61,567 bases of DNA from a virus, in the IMG/VR virus record IMGVR_UViG_3300030108_005279, positions 1 through 61,567 of that record, one strand, 5' to 3'. Both the position numbers and the translations under genes were made by a program. The notes beneath the pieces were generated by a model. It worked only from the letters and a program-made list of their open reading frames with translations, did no database searches and was not told the origin of the DNA. Of this stretch, positions 9,301 through 18,621 are shown piece by piece (the first letter of the stretch is position 1; each line of letters starts with the position of its first letter).

Positions 9301-12142
9301 TGTTTGACTGATTATTATTCCTTTCAAATCTTGGTAGAAGAGAATCCTTTGTGTTAAAGTCATTAGTCGCAGTTGCGCCTGGATTTCTACCTGGTTCATA
9401 TGTAAAGACCATATCATTAGAAACTGTCTTTACTGAGAATGTGCCATTATATCCACTGGTTGCAGCACCAACGATTGTAATATTGGGGTTTGTTGAGTCA
9501 GTAATATTTCGAATAATTACAGAATCACCAACTTTTAAATTGTGAGGTATTTCTGTTCGAATTGTAGCGTCAGGCTCTGAGTATGTGGCGGCACTAATGA
9601 ATCTTGGATTTCTTTCAAAATCAAAATCATTTAAAGTCAATGGGTCATCTTGATTTTTCTTGGAGAAATCAAGATCAGTTCTTATACCAGTGGAACTTGA
9701 TTCTTGTATGATAAATCCATTTTCAGGATTTTTAGAGGAAGTAAGTTGCTTTGGTATAACAACACGTAATTTATAAATCTTATCATCAATCTTTCTAACA
9801 TCAGATTTTCTTTTGATAAATGAGGGTTCTGTTCTTGCTCCGATACCTGCAACACCTGAAGAATTAATCGCTGTGTAGATATTATTTGAAGCATTTACAT
9901 GTACAAACCAATTACTATTTGTTGTGTCAAACTGAACTGGGTGACCTAAATCACCAACAGATTTATCTGAGACACGACTTAGCACTCTAATTTGAGATCC
10001 ACCATATATTTTTAATGGTTTTGCAATCGCTGCGTCTGCTGCGGAAGTTGCAATCTGTATCTGTGATGATGTTAATGTTGCTGGAGTTTCATCTGGATCT
10101 CGAAGACTATTTGTTGCATCTGTTATGGCAAAATATATTTGATTGTTTTCAATATTTTCTGGTAAATCACCAACCTCACTCTGAATAATAATTTTCTCAC
10201 CGTTCTCTAAAGAATGACCACCTAATGTCAATACACTATTACTAATAGTACTTGCAACATAATTTTTAATTGCTGAAGACTCATCATCAGACATTAATAT
10301 ATTCGCTTCCTTCTCAACATTACCGATTGAAACAAATAATTTCTCATTATTTTTTGCACCAACACGGAAACCTTGAGTTAATGCAGTTGGTTTAACATCT
10401 TTTGAATCAAATCCAAACAAATATAAATGAGTGCTGTCACCCACAGATGTTGTGACACCAACATCAAGAGACACCCAATCAATCACATCCTCAGTTTCTG
10501 TTATTGCTCGTGGTGTGATAATATTTGTCAAATACGCTTTATCATCTTTTGCAAATGCCTCTTTTTTAAATCCATCAGAGACAAGTGCAAGTTGTCCAAA
10601 GTTTGAGTTGGAGTTTGTAATTGATGCGTCACCACCATTTATTGCAGCGAAATGTTTATTGTAACCAATTGCAAACACTGATACAATCTGCATGATTGCA
10701 TCATTTGTAATCGTAATGTGACAATTTTCAAAATCTTTACGATAAATTGCTTTTGGATCTAAGTGATATATTTTCTCTGGGTTTGTTGATGATGATTCAG
10801 TTGCAAGATCTCCACCAATCTGTTCTGTCAGTGTAATTGCATCGTAACTACGTGAACTTTCATTATACTTAACGAAAGCACGATCATCTTTTTGTAATGA
10901 TACACCAGTGAACTGAGCAACAACCATTGAACGGAAACCAGTTGCCTTGTTTCCATCTGCTTTCATTCCATTCAATCCATAAACAGATCTCATTGAAATA
11001 TTGAAAACATATGGTGATGCACCAGAAACAGTGTCAGTTTCAATTACAACTTCACCGCCTGTAGCGTTACCTGGTGAAGTTAAGTTTTGTGGAAATGTTG
11101 GAAGAAGATATGTAAAAGTCTTACTATCAACAACAGTCGCAACTAATGTTGAGATATTATACTCGTTTGGATCAATGCCACTAATCTTGATGGGTGTTTC
11201 AGTGGATAACTCATGATCCACCTTTGTTCGTACAGTAACAATGTTTGATAGAACTCCACCACTACCAGCTTCAATAGTATCAATCTGAATTGGATCTGAT
11301 GCAAACGCACCAACAATTTCAAATTCAGGTCTCTTTGGTTCGAATCCTTCTGGATTTGCAGGAAACTTATCAATGCTATCAATAACTCTTGTAGATGACT
11401 CATTATATGCGTTTGATAATTTTGCATAGTACATCTCCAAGTCAGTAAGACCTGTAGATGTGATATTCACACCGTCAGCGTATTCAAATATAGTAAGTTT
11501 ATGATGAGAAAATGTAGCGTTTGCAAGGTTTGAACCAGATATATCTGTAGGATCTGTGTAAACATTACCCTTACCATCAAATACTGAGAACTGCCATAGG
11601 TAACAAGCACCTGTAATTCTGAAAATTGCAGAGGGAGAGATTGTTGATATGGTAGGATTTGGTACGTATTTTGGTCTTATCTTTGTTTTTCTTAAGTCAA
11701 GTCCAACGATTGAAGTACCTCTTGGTATGATAACTCCACCTTCTGTACTATTAAATTTACGAAGAACGTTATTTGGATCTGATAAATCAAAATTTGTATT
11801 TAAATCTAAAAATATACTCTCATTTCCTACAACTGCACCATTTACGTCTACTAATTGATATGTTCCTCCTGAAGATTGAATTGATAGACCTGGTCGGTTA
11901 TCAATCTCATGTTCACCAGGCATTAATAATATTGTTGTTCTCTCTGTGAAATCGTTTGAATCACCCGTTTGATACGAAAATCTTGCAGACTCTACTAATG
12001 CTCTCTGTAAAGTCTTGAATGGTCTGGCTAAAGAATTACCAGAGTTTGTAATACTATCTGTAGCATCTAAATCACTCGGACTCACATAAAGGATTCTTCC
12101 CTCAGTGTTCTTTATGAAATTATCTAACTTATTCAGTGGCAT
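6386..12142 (-). CDS. Large baseplate/fibre structural protein with S74 autoprotease-chaperone
   Basis: 1918 residues. The N-terminus (MPLNKLDNFIKNTEG, then SLARPFKTLQRALVESARFS and TTILLMPGEHEI) reads like the pectate-lyase-type start of a right-handed beta-helix and resembles a large virion protein I know from T4-like cyanophages. The middle is beta-rich with GIGTTxG-type turns. Near 1600-1790 it shares fibre segments with the >3100-residue fibre (TAGKADGLTT, IGGVSFDGSANINLPGV). The last about 105 residues are a peptidase S74 intramolecular chaperone: SDDRLK at 1814-1819 supplies the expected Ser and Lys dyad, followed by a coiled coil to the end. The chaperone should trimerise the fibre and cleave itself off at Ser1814. 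It is the first gene after the spike/hub block, suggesting a baseplate location. Confidence 0.72.
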   Translation of the reverse strand: MPLNKLDNFIKNTEGRILYVSPSDLDATDSITNSGNSLARPFKTLQRALVESARFSYQTGDSNDFTERTTILLMPGEHEIDNRPGLSIQSSGGTYQLVDVNGAVVGNESIFLDLNTNFDLSDPNNVLRKFNSTEGGVIIPRGTSIVGLDLRKTKIRPKYVPNPTISTISPSAIFRITGACYLWQFSVFDGKGNVYTDPTDISGSNLANATFSHHKLTIFEYADGVNITSTGLTDLEMYYAKLSNAYNESSTRVIDSIDKFPANPEGFEPKRPEFEIVGAFASDPIQIDTIEAGSGGVLSNIVTVRTKVDHELSTETPIKISGIDPNEYNISTLVATVVDSKTFTYLLPTFPQNLTSPGNATGGEVVIETDTVSGASPYVFNISMRSVYGLNGMKADGNKATGFRSMVVAQFTGVSLQKDDRAFVKYNESSRSYDAITLTEQIGGDLATESSSTNPEKIYHLDPKAIYRKDFENCHITITNDAIMQIVSVFAIGYNKHFAAINGGDASITNSNSNFGQLALVSDGFKKEAFAKDDKAYLTNIITPRAITETEDVIDWVSLDVGVTTSVGDSTHLYLFGFDSKDVKPTALTQGFRVGAKNNEKLFVSIGNVEKEANILMSDDESSAIKNYVASTISNSVLTLGGHSLENGEKIIIQSEVGDLPENIENNQIYFAITDATNSLRDPDETPATLTSSQIQIATSAADAAIAKPLKIYGGSQIRVLSRVSDKSVGDLGHPVQFDTTNSNWFVHVNASNNIYTAINSSGVAGIGARTEPSFIKRKSDVRKIDDKIYKLRVVIPKQLTSSKNPENGFIIQESSSTGIRTDLDFSKKNQDDPLTLNDFDFERNPRFISAATYSEPDATIRTEIPHNLKVGDSVIIRNITDSTNPNITIVGAATSGYNGTFSVKTVSNDMVFTYEPGRNPGATATNDFNTKDSLLPRFERNNNQSNIYAYRGERISDYKESVQDGIFHIYPLNAGNHITEQFTTSNYSQNVTDLYPQLDRDNVNDSPNSTKTFANRTPLGKVTTNDLKKSITKETIDKLFTDVGIGVSISSVTPLSAGISTITFSREHGIAGITTGTLTGGGGYTNGTYNNVKLLNTSNTGTWQGATVNVIVASNAVTHADVVSQGSGYSAGTELFFDASVLSGSSDAKLTVSANNLTAATENYVQVAGIGTTAGGYFPITSVPSKTSIAIAQTSTDPEIVPFQYAFPAGHSVAIGTAILGSATGVTTLTSSRAHGLVAGNRVQIVSSSGATPYLNYGDYIVKSVSGVGTFSVTGQVKDPITGTLISAGTPNARVLKHNLSANDASSDASDENLSVRGAHIFGDEVLYIDSFTSQSLLKVSLPGSLASIPTRFPYGSYIQVDDEIMRISKATVTADNEITVIRGALGTRVESHDNGSLARKIKPIPIEFRRPSVLRASGHTFEYLGYGPGNYSTALPQLQTVSLTEKEEFLSQAQEKSAGAVVYTGMNDKGDFYIGNQKKSSLTGEETTFDTPVPTVTGEDAGRLSVVFDEVTVKERLIVEGGDNSQVLSQFDGPVTLNNEVRIKNTLDVSGKTKFSNTSEATSSTDAAVIFSGGVGINANSQFADDAKLKFGNDGDLEISHDGDHSIIKDRGTGNLILMSSLLTINNPNNTINIARFGQLSGAGSTNGVELYDDNIRRFATSGIGATVYGQLDITSGANVTGVVTATSFSGNVLGNIVGNIVGNVTGNADTAGKADGLTTSRTIGGVSFDGSANINLPGVNVSGNQDTSGTATQADKLKISGAGDLDETFPILMKQGFAGEEYFECKEDAGIAFNASNNNLSVVGDVVAFASDDRLKTNKLPIDNPLDKVMKIEGFTFNFNEIGSEVYDTSVRHVGVSAQQIQKVLPEAVVPAPINLVNDEDYLTVKYEKLVPLLIEAIKELNEKVEKLEQKLSDK
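6387..6394 (-). promoter_or_regulatory. Candidate late promoter GATAAATA
   Basis: The octamer matches the NATAAATA late-promoter pattern of T4-like cyanophages. It is formed across the final Asp-Lys codons and stop codon of the 1918-residue gene, 15-22 bases upstream of the 708-residue fibre gene. Confidence 0.45.
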
Positions 12143-12205
12143 GGTATGCTAATCTTCTTAAATTTCTCTATGTTCTATTTAGTTAGGTAAAAAAACCAAA
12201 TAATT

Positions 12206-13267
12206 CTATGTGGCATGGATGACAACAGATACCATAGTTTTATCTACCCTATCTCCAGAATTGTTAGGATTAAAATTGATTATTTGCAGAGATCCAGTAG
12301 CAACATTATAAGAACCATCTGAAGCACCAGTATAGATAACACCATGAGTTGAACCATTATTGGGGGCATTACTATGTCCAAATGTCATAATGTAATTTGT
12401 ATTAGCGAAAGCTGTGCTGAAATTTATCGTATAATCACCAGTTCCATTATCTGCTACTGATGAAACATTATAACTATCTCTTATGGTGCAATTACCGCCA
12501 GTGTTGGTAGTGCCATCAAAATTAACAAATGCTTTTGGAGTATTAGATGCAGTTACAAAGCCTTGAACATCTAATTTTGACGTTGGAGCATCAGAACCAA
12601 TCCCTACGTTGCCAGAAGATGTAATTCGAAGTCTTTCATCATTACCACCACCATTAGTTCTTGTATGTAAAGTGAGATAACCAGCTTCAGAACTCGTAGC
12701 TTCTGTATTACCTCTTATCGCTGCTCTCACGATTGGATTTCCAGCAACACCAATTGCAGAGAATCCAAGACCACCACCCTTTCCTATTGCTTCAGATGCA
12801 GGATCATGAAGATTCATGGTTAAATCTACACTACCATAAGATGATGTTGGAAGAGAAAAATAAGCGTAGGGTAAAGTGCCAGCAGGTATATCACCAGAAT
12901 GCTGTATTAATTTTCCATCTGAGTCGATGCGAAGTCTTTCAGTACCAGCAGTTTCTGCTGTAATTGTATCAGCAGTAGGGAATCTAATTATAGTATCTGT
13001 GTCATCTTTATGCCTTATAGAATCAGTAATATCTACATTACCACCTACTGTAAGATCACCATTAACATCAAGTTTTGTTGCAAGAGTTGTGCTTTCAGAT
13101 ACAATCCGAAGTTTTTCATCACCTTGTATTTTAAAAGAAAGATCATCAGAAAAATCAAATGATGTGTCTTTTGTTTTGTTTTTTATATTACCATAAATCT
13201 CAAGGTCTTTGAGTAAAGTAACCTTTTCGTTAAACTGAGCATCATTACCTACGATTTCCATCGTCAT
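12206..13267 (-). CDS. Fibre-like virion protein with tip domain
   Basis: 353 residues. The first half is short beta repeats (LKDLEIYGNI, LDVNGDLTVGGNVDI, TERLRIDSDGKL, NVGIGSDAPTSKLDVQG) like fibre shafts. The C-terminal about 110 residues (KAFVNFDGT, IRDSYNVSSVADNGTGDYTI, then FGHSNAPNN) form a tip module seen at the end of many phage fibres. The same SYNVxSIxDNxTGxYTxNFS signature recurs in the stand-alone proteins at 36198-37415, so those may be exchangeable counterparts. The start overlaps the stop of the spike-needle gene by four bases, linking its translation to baseplate proteins. Confidence 0.65.
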   Translation of the reverse strand: MTMEIVGNDAQFNEKVTLLKDLEIYGNIKNKTKDTSFDFSDDLSFKIQGDEKLRIVSESTTLATKLDVNGDLTVGGNVDITDSIRHKDDTDTIIRFPTADTITAETAGTERLRIDSDGKLIQHSGDIPAGTLPYAYFSLPTSSYGSVDLTMNLHDPASEAIGKGGGLGFSAIGVAGNPIVRAAIRGNTEATSSEAGYLTLHTRTNGGGNDERLRITSSGNVGIGSDAPTSKLDVQGFVTASNTPKAFVNFDGTTNTGGNCTIRDSYNVSSVADNGTGDYTINFSTAFANTNYIMTFGHSNAPNNGSTHGVIYTGASDGSYNVATGSLQIINFNPNNSGDRVDKTMVSVVIHAT

Positions 13268-13800
13268 AACTTATCCCTCCCAACTCTTGATTTGGAGAAC
13301 ACTCGACCAACAAAAGATCCACCTGCTCCTCCCAATACATGGAAAATTGCTGCCATAATATTTCCACTTTTACCATTTGCTTGAACTTTATTTGCACTTA
13401 AATTAATTGTTTGAGGTGCGTTCAAACTTATATTTCTCCCTGCTTTAAGAGAAATATCTTCTCTTGCCTGAATTACAACACTGGATCCCTTGATTAAAAT
13501 ATCTCCATCACCTGTGCATGTGATTGCAATGTTTGCCTTTTGAGAAGCAATATTAATTCCAACTTCACCATTTACTTTCTTACCAGCGATTATTTCAACA
13601 TCACCCTCATTATGCAACATGTATTTTCCAGACTCATCCAGTGCAGAAAATTGTCTAACCTCATTATCAGTAGCAGCTCTTTGTAAGAAAACATTTGGTC
13701 CATTTTCTCCCATTTGAGGATTATTGACATCGAGACTATATTTCGGACCAAAAGAATCTATCAGTCTACGTTCCCAATTTTGATCTTTTCTTTCTGCCAT
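13264..13800 (-). CDS. Baseplate spike needle-like beta-helix protein
   Basis: 178 residues. Residues about 80-145 contain regularly spaced strands GDILIKGSSVVIQA, EDISLKAGRNISLNA, TINLSANKVQA, the pattern of the triple-stranded beta-helix that ends T4 gp5, P2 gpV and VgrG proteins. The N-terminus starts MAERKDQNWERRLIDSFGPKYS and the C-terminus is Gly-rich and basic. It sits directly downstream of gp5, overlapping it by one base, and overlaps the next fibre-like gene by four. I infer that the needle part of the central spike is a separate polypeptide here. A role as a baseplate assembly accessory is the alternative. Confidence 0.62.
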   Translation of the reverse strand: MAERKDQNWERRLIDSFGPKYSLDVNNPQMGENGPNVFLQRAATDNEVRQFSALDESGKYMLHNEGDVEIIAGKKVNGEVGINIASQKANIAITCTGDGDILIKGSSVVIQAREDISLKAGRNISLNAPQTINLSANKVQANGKSGNIMAAIFHVLGGAGGSFVGRVFSKSRVGRDKL

Positions 13801-16064
13801 TAGTATCCTCCTCCACCTGATGGTGGGCTACTGGTTGGTGGGTCACTTGGTGGTGTATAAGTTGATGTTGATGTATCAGTCATAATTTCACCAATCACCT
13901 CACCCTGTGTTGTAGTTGTGGTAGTTGTTGTTGGAGTTGTCATCATGGTTGTGATTCCTACAGATCTTGCTGATCTAAAACTTTCCTGAGGTGTATCATA
14001 TATTATTACATCGTTCCCAGTGTGTGATGCACCTGTCATTTTAACACCATTTGACATTATGTGATAAGGCCCTGTGTATGGTTTACCATTTATATAACCA
14101 ACAATATTGTTTATATTTGGACTGATACAGTCAATAACTTGAACGACTTCACCCTGTGGTGTAAGTGGTAGTCTACCGATCACAGGTTTGATAAAGGCAC
14201 CTGACCCTGTTTTTGATGTGACTGTGATTACTGGAAGATCTTGAATTTGTATATTATTTAGAGGTTTTGCAGATATAATTCTACCATTTTGTATGACTAA
14301 ATCATATCCTTCTGCAACCGCATCCACATATCCCTGACCAGTGTTTACTACAATCGTATCAATTACACCCACAGGAACTTGATCCGCATTTATCGCATCT
14401 AAATCATCTGCTGGTGATACTGGATAGTTTTCTCCAATCGATATCACATTTATTGCGGTGATTTGTCCGTAAGTTGGTGAACTTGGATTGAAATCTACTA
14501 CTGCCTCTGCTACAGAACCATATCCTTGATTACATGGATCTTCGAAGGTAATTAAAGGAGGCGAAGTAAAGTATCCTAAACCAGGATCTGTAATTTCAAC
14601 ACCTATAATACTACCTGTTCTTGAGAGGTCTGCAGTTACATCAGATAAACCATCAGTATTGCTTACAATACCACCCATAATTGCTTTTGCTACACCACCA
14701 ATTCCATCTCCACCAAAAATATTGACAACTGGAGGACCACAGAAATCGACATTCGCACAGTCTGGTTTGATAAATGGAGTGCCACCTGAATTTGAATTTA
14801 AATTACTTAATACATTATCTAATGAAGCGTTAATATCAAATGGTTTTTTCGACTTTCCTCCAGTCTTAATCGTTTTTATCTTTCCAACACATCTACTATT
14901 TTTTTGATTACAATCTACAAAGGCACCTGCACTCTTAAATAAATCTGATGAACTTCTCAAAACATCAGATACCTTAAACCCTGCTGACAAGATTGAGGAT
15001 AATCCATCTAATGCGTCATCTAAAGTATCTGATATCTCATCAATTATGCCATCTAATAATGACGCTGTGAACTGTTCAGCAATACATATACCTGTATTTG
15101 ACACTGATAATAATGCGTCGTTTAATAAATCTTGTATTGTTGTGTTTAAACCATTTACAATTTTACCTGGTGCACACTCCAACAAACTATCTAAACCCTT
15201 GACTTTTGGAATCAATGCTTCTTGAGCAGCGATAGCAGCAGATGGACCTGATATAGGAGCAATTTTGTCGTATAAACTCTCCAATCCACCCTGCATCTCA
15301 GGAACTAATTTTTCATATAAGTTGTTCATTGTATTCGACACAAGATTATTTGACATCTTCTGAATCTTACTTGTTGCTTGTGCAATATCTCCAAAGAAAT
15401 CTGTTCCTGAATCAACCGCTGCAACTAAGTCATCAAGAGTTGATGAAACCTCTGTGAGGAAATTATCGTCACAATCATTTGCAACATCGACACTTGCTCC
15501 AGTGGTGCTTGATATTGACTTTTCTTTAAATTCATCTTCCTTTTTCTCTTTATTTAAATTATCAACCTTTTTCTTATCTAATATTCTATTATTTTTTTGA
15601 TCTTCCTTATTTTGTCCACCAGCTTCTGAAGTAATTGTTGCATCATTTGGTTTAACTCTTTCAGTATAACCTGTAAAAGGTTCAAAACCAATTGTTGGAG
15701 CGTCTTGAGAAACATCACCTGTGCGCCCATATAAACCAAAAATGACTGGAATTTGTGCGTTGTCACCATCAAGAAAGAATCCGATAACAATATCACCTGG
15801 TCTGATGCGATCAGATCTAAAATAATTAGCACCTCCACTACCACCAGTTGGTGGAAGAAGAACAGATGCCCATGGTAAATCTTCATCAGATAAATCTTCT
15901 TTACTAAATGGATGATATCCAAGTATTCGAACCTTATGTCTACTTGCCCATCCCTCACCTTCTACTTGTGACTTATGAGCTTCTATTGGTGCGATTTGTC
16001 CGATCCACCAACGAAAACTATCTCTTCCTATAAAATTACTTTTTATGAGTGATTCGTCTATCAT
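13800..16064 (-). CDS. 5: gp5-like baseplate hub/spike protein, lacking lysozyme
   Basis: 754 residues. The N-terminal about 120 residues (RWWIGQIAPIEAH, ASRHKVRILGYHP, RPGDIVIGFFLDGDNAQIPVIFGLYG) match the OB-fold of T4 gp5, which joins gp27 under the tail tube. T4 gp5 continues into a lysozyme; here no lysozyme motif is visible. Instead there is a long Ser/Asp-rich helical region (about 150-390), Gly-rich beta modules such as GVEITDPGLGYFTSPPLITF, a segment PYHIMSNGVKMTGASH, then Thr-rich and Pro/Ser-rich low complexity to a GGGGY end. The start overlaps the gp27-like gene by four bases. Loss of lysozyme is common in marine relatives as I recall, so cell-wall entry must use another enzyme. 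Confidence 0.78.
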   Translation of the reverse strand: MIDESLIKSNFIGRDSFRWWIGQIAPIEAHKSQVEGEGWASRHKVRILGYHPFSKEDLSDEDLPWASVLLPPTGGSGGANYFRSDRIRPGDIVIGFFLDGDNAQIPVIFGLYGRTGDVSQDAPTIGFEPFTGYTERVKPNDATITSEAGGQNKEDQKNNRILDKKKVDNLNKEKKEDEFKEKSISSTTGASVDVANDCDDNFLTEVSSTLDDLVAAVDSGTDFFGDIAQATSKIQKMSNNLVSNTMNNLYEKLVPEMQGGLESLYDKIAPISGPSAAIAAQEALIPKVKGLDSLLECAPGKIVNGLNTTIQDLLNDALLSVSNTGICIAEQFTASLLDGIIDEISDTLDDALDGLSSILSAGFKVSDVLRSSSDLFKSAGAFVDCNQKNSRCVGKIKTIKTGGKSKKPFDINASLDNVLSNLNSNSGGTPFIKPDCANVDFCGPPVVNIFGGDGIGGVAKAIMGGIVSNTDGLSDVTADLSRTGSIIGVEITDPGLGYFTSPPLITFEDPCNQGYGSVAEAVVDFNPSSPTYGQITAINVISIGENYPVSPADDLDAINADQVPVGVIDTIVVNTGQGYVDAVAEGYDLVIQNGRIISAKPLNNIQIQDLPVITVTSKTGSGAFIKPVIGRLPLTPQGEVVQVIDCISPNINNIVGYINGKPYTGPYHIMSNGVKMTGASHTGNDVIIYDTPQESFRSARSVGITTMMTTPTTTTTTTTQGEVIGEIMTDTSTSTYTPPSDPPTSSPPSGGGGY

Positions 16065-17365
16065 ATTTCTCCGAATGAATCTCTAACTAATTTCATTGAT
16101 GTAAATGAACGATCAGGATCAAAGTGATGGCATAATTCCTTAATAATATATTTACCACTTGTTTCACTATCAAATCTTTCCGAATCCTCTCTGGATATTT
16201 TTGGAAACTTACAAGTGATAATATCTCCTGCACGTAAATCAGTATTACAAGGCACAATAATACTTAGTAATTGTGTAACCATTACATTATATCTCATCGC
16301 TGACTGTGCTTGATATTTCGTTGGATCTGCATTTTCAGTCGTTGATACATCAGGTTCAAATGTACCACGATCAATCACTTGAGAAAATACCCTTGATGGA
16401 ATATCACTTAAAGTTTTTTCAGAATCCTCTGATATTTGAGGAAGTTCAACTTTATTCCCTAATTTATCAATACCAGATTCATCAAATTTAAATTGTGCTT
16501 GTTTACATTTAAAAGTGAACGGATCAAAAGTAACTCTCACGGAAGAGTAAGTTCCTAATCTTAATTTTTCAAGCAAATTTTGATTCTTATCAACACCATA
16601 ATTTAAAATTCTAAAATCATTATTTGTTTCAGTTGAACTTTCATTAACCTCTGTGTATGTATAAGTTGCTTTTGATTTTTGTTTTGTAAGATTATCAATT
16701 GATTTAAATCTAAATCCATCTTGCGTTTGATAGAATAAAAATCCTGCAGTCGTATCACCAGATTTATCAAGCACTGATTTTGATGCTAACCATACTAATA
16801 TTGTGAATGGTTTTCTTAAGTTACCTATAAATTGATAGTCATTGCTTGTATCATCAACTTCATAACGATCTGTCTCAGTTGCAAGAACATCTTTTAATAT
16901 TGTTTCAACTGAGGTGCTTATCTTTGCAGAATATTTTTTAAACACTCTCGTGGTTTCATTTGAGATTGCTTCTCGTGACACAAGATTCAGCATGAAACTC
17001 TCTCTTTGTGATTCGGAGATTACTTCAGTAATACTTGAGACGATTAAGTTTCGATCTGGATCTGTAAAATCAAGTCCTGTCTTATCTTCACCTGAACCAG
17101 TCTTTCCGTGATCCAAAATTTTCATAGATAATCTCTCCCCACCACGAAGAGGAAGACCATTATAAATGGATTGCCTTTCTTTCTCTCCCTCTACTGCAAT
17201 TGTATCACCAGTGTTCACAACTCTCATCTTCGCGGTAATTGTAGGAGAGAATAAATCCTCATAATAATCAATCGAAATTGTACCGAGTTTTAAATCGACT
17301 GTTCTTGACCTATCATTTGATTCGATCGTGAGTTCTTCGTAGAGTGATGCTTCTGATGCTGACAT
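16061..17365 (-). CDS. Baseplate hub protein, gp27-like
   Basis: 434 residues. The N-terminus reads YEELTIESNDRSRTVDLKL, then ISIDYYEDLFSPTITAKMRV and GERLSMKI, with long beta strands; the C-terminus has TDLRAGDIITCKFPKISRED and SGKYIIKELCHHFDP. The latter resembles the domain that closes hub proteins of contractile tails (gp27, gpD). Position is the main argument: in the order tube initiator gp54, chaperone gp26, tape measure, then this gene, then gp5, it lies exactly where gp27 should lie, and it overlaps gp5 by four bases. T4 gp27 is 391 residues, close in size. It would form the trimeric base on which the spike sits. Confidence 0.62.
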   Translation of the reverse strand: MSASEASLYEELTIESNDRSRTVDLKLGTISIDYYEDLFSPTITAKMRVVNTGDTIAVEGEKERQSIYNGLPLRGGERLSMKILDHGKTGSGEDKTGLDFTDPDRNLIVSSITEVISESQRESFMLNLVSREAISNETTRVFKKYSAKISTSVETILKDVLATETDRYEVDDTSNDYQFIGNLRKPFTILVWLASKSVLDKSGDTTAGFLFYQTQDGFRFKSIDNLTKQKSKATYTYTEVNESSTETNNDFRILNYGVDKNQNLLEKLRLGTYSSVRVTFDPFTFKCKQAQFKFDESGIDKLGNKVELPQISEDSEKTLSDIPSRVFSQVIDRGTFEPDVSTTENADPTKYQAQSAMRYNVMVTQLLSIIVPCNTDLRAGDIITCKFPKISREDSERFDSETSGKYIIKELCHHFDPDRSFTSMKLVRDSFGEI

Positions 17366-18621
17366 TATGTGTATGCTGCGTCGGTTAAAATACTTTCCTT
17401 AATATTACTATTTAAGGACTTTCCTAATACGATGATATTAGTTTCACCACCACCTGCTTGTTGCACCACTGGTGGTATTGGTGGTAATATGTTATCAATA
17501 ATAATATCTTTACCTTTCTTTTGTGGAGTAATTGAACTTCCCAAATCCATTGGAGTAGGTAGTTTTGATATAATATTATCTTTTTTTACAGAAGTATCAA
17601 ATTTTTGAGTTTGACCATAATTTTGTATCTGTTCTTTTTTTGACATATTAGCAAACTTATTATATTCATCAGCTGAAACTTCTTTGTTGTTAATGTAAGT
17701 TTTTCCAGTCTCAAGATCAAACCTACCAGTAACTTCTCGCTCCATAGAAATTTTTTTAGTGATAACTTTTGCATCGATTTTATCTAATTCATTTTTACCC
17801 TTTTCGATAGCATCATTTAAATTATTACTAAGTTGATCAGTATCCTTATTTAAAATATTTGTTTCAGTTTTCAAAGTATCCAAAGCACCTTTATTCTCAT
17901 CTATTTTCCCTTTAGTTTCATTAACATTTGATGTAGCGTCACCTCCTAATCCTGTCTTTCCTAATTTTTTTGGATCCTCACTTTTCTTTGAATTAACTAA
18001 ACTAACACCCTTACCAATGTCTGTGATTAGATTTGTAAAAGCATCTTTCAATCCTCTTATTTTTTCTTTAATTGAATCTCCTATTTTACTAAAGTCAAGA
18101 TTTTTAAGTTTATCAATTGTGCCACCAATCACATCTTTGATACCACTAAAAAATTCACCAAATGATCCAAAGAATCCAATTATTTTATCATAAATGTCTT
18201 TTATTTTTTTGATTACTCCCTTAACTGAATCAATTATCTTTGGTAAATTTACAACAACCCAACCAATTAATACTGTTGAAATAAAATCTATTATTTTTTG
18301 TAAGACACCGCCACCTTTTTTCATAATTTTTGAAGGATTTGGTTTTTTTTCTTTATTATTTCTTTTTTCAAGCAATTCCTCTTCTTGTTTTCTCTTATCT
18401 CTTTCATTTTTTTTCTTCTGTGCCCTATCTTTTGACATAAATGTCTCTTTATTAATTTTTCTTTTTTTAATTACCGCCTTTTTAACATTACCTGCAACTT
18501 TCTTTGATTTTTTTAATACAGTGCCACCTTTCTTCATCGCCATCTTTCCACCTTTTGCGATTGCTCCTCCCGTCTTTGCGAGCATAGAACCTACTTTTAA
18601 TGCTGCTGCTGTGATTGCCAT
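17365..18621 (-). CDS. Tape-measure-like hub protein B
   Basis: 418 residues. Residues 1-100 are extremely basic, Ala/Lys/Gly-rich, then Lys/Glu-rich coiled coil (RDKRKQEEELLEK). A hydrophobic segment FISTVLIGWVVVNLPKII follows at about 112-130, then amphipathic Lys-rich helices, Asn/Lys-rich linker, and a C-terminus PPIPPVVQQAGGGETNIIVL. Basic start, coiled coil and pore-like hydrophobic segment are features of tail tape measure and membrane-perforating proteins. It directly follows the 466-residue gene, which has the same architecture, and precedes gp27 and gp5. I infer that the two together replace T4 gp29. No enzyme motif is visible. Confidence 0.55.
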   Translation of the reverse strand: MAITAAALKVGSMLAKTGGAIAKGGKMAMKKGGTVLKKSKKVAGNVKKAVIKKRKINKETFMSKDRAQKKKNERDKRKQEEELLEKRNNKEKKPNPSKIMKKGGGVLQKIIDFISTVLIGWVVVNLPKIIDSVKGVIKKIKDIYDKIIGFFGSFGEFFSGIKDVIGGTIDKLKNLDFSKIGDSIKEKIRGLKDAFTNLITDIGKGVSLVNSKKSEDPKKLGKTGLGGDATSNVNETKGKIDENKGALDTLKTETNILNKDTDQLSNNLNDAIEKGKNELDKIDAKVITKKISMEREVTGRFDLETGKTYINNKEVSADEYNKFANMSKKEQIQNYGQTQKFDTSVKKDNIISKLPTPMDLGSSITPQKKGKDIIIDNILPPIPPVVQQAGGGETNIIVLGKSLNSNIKESILTDAAYT

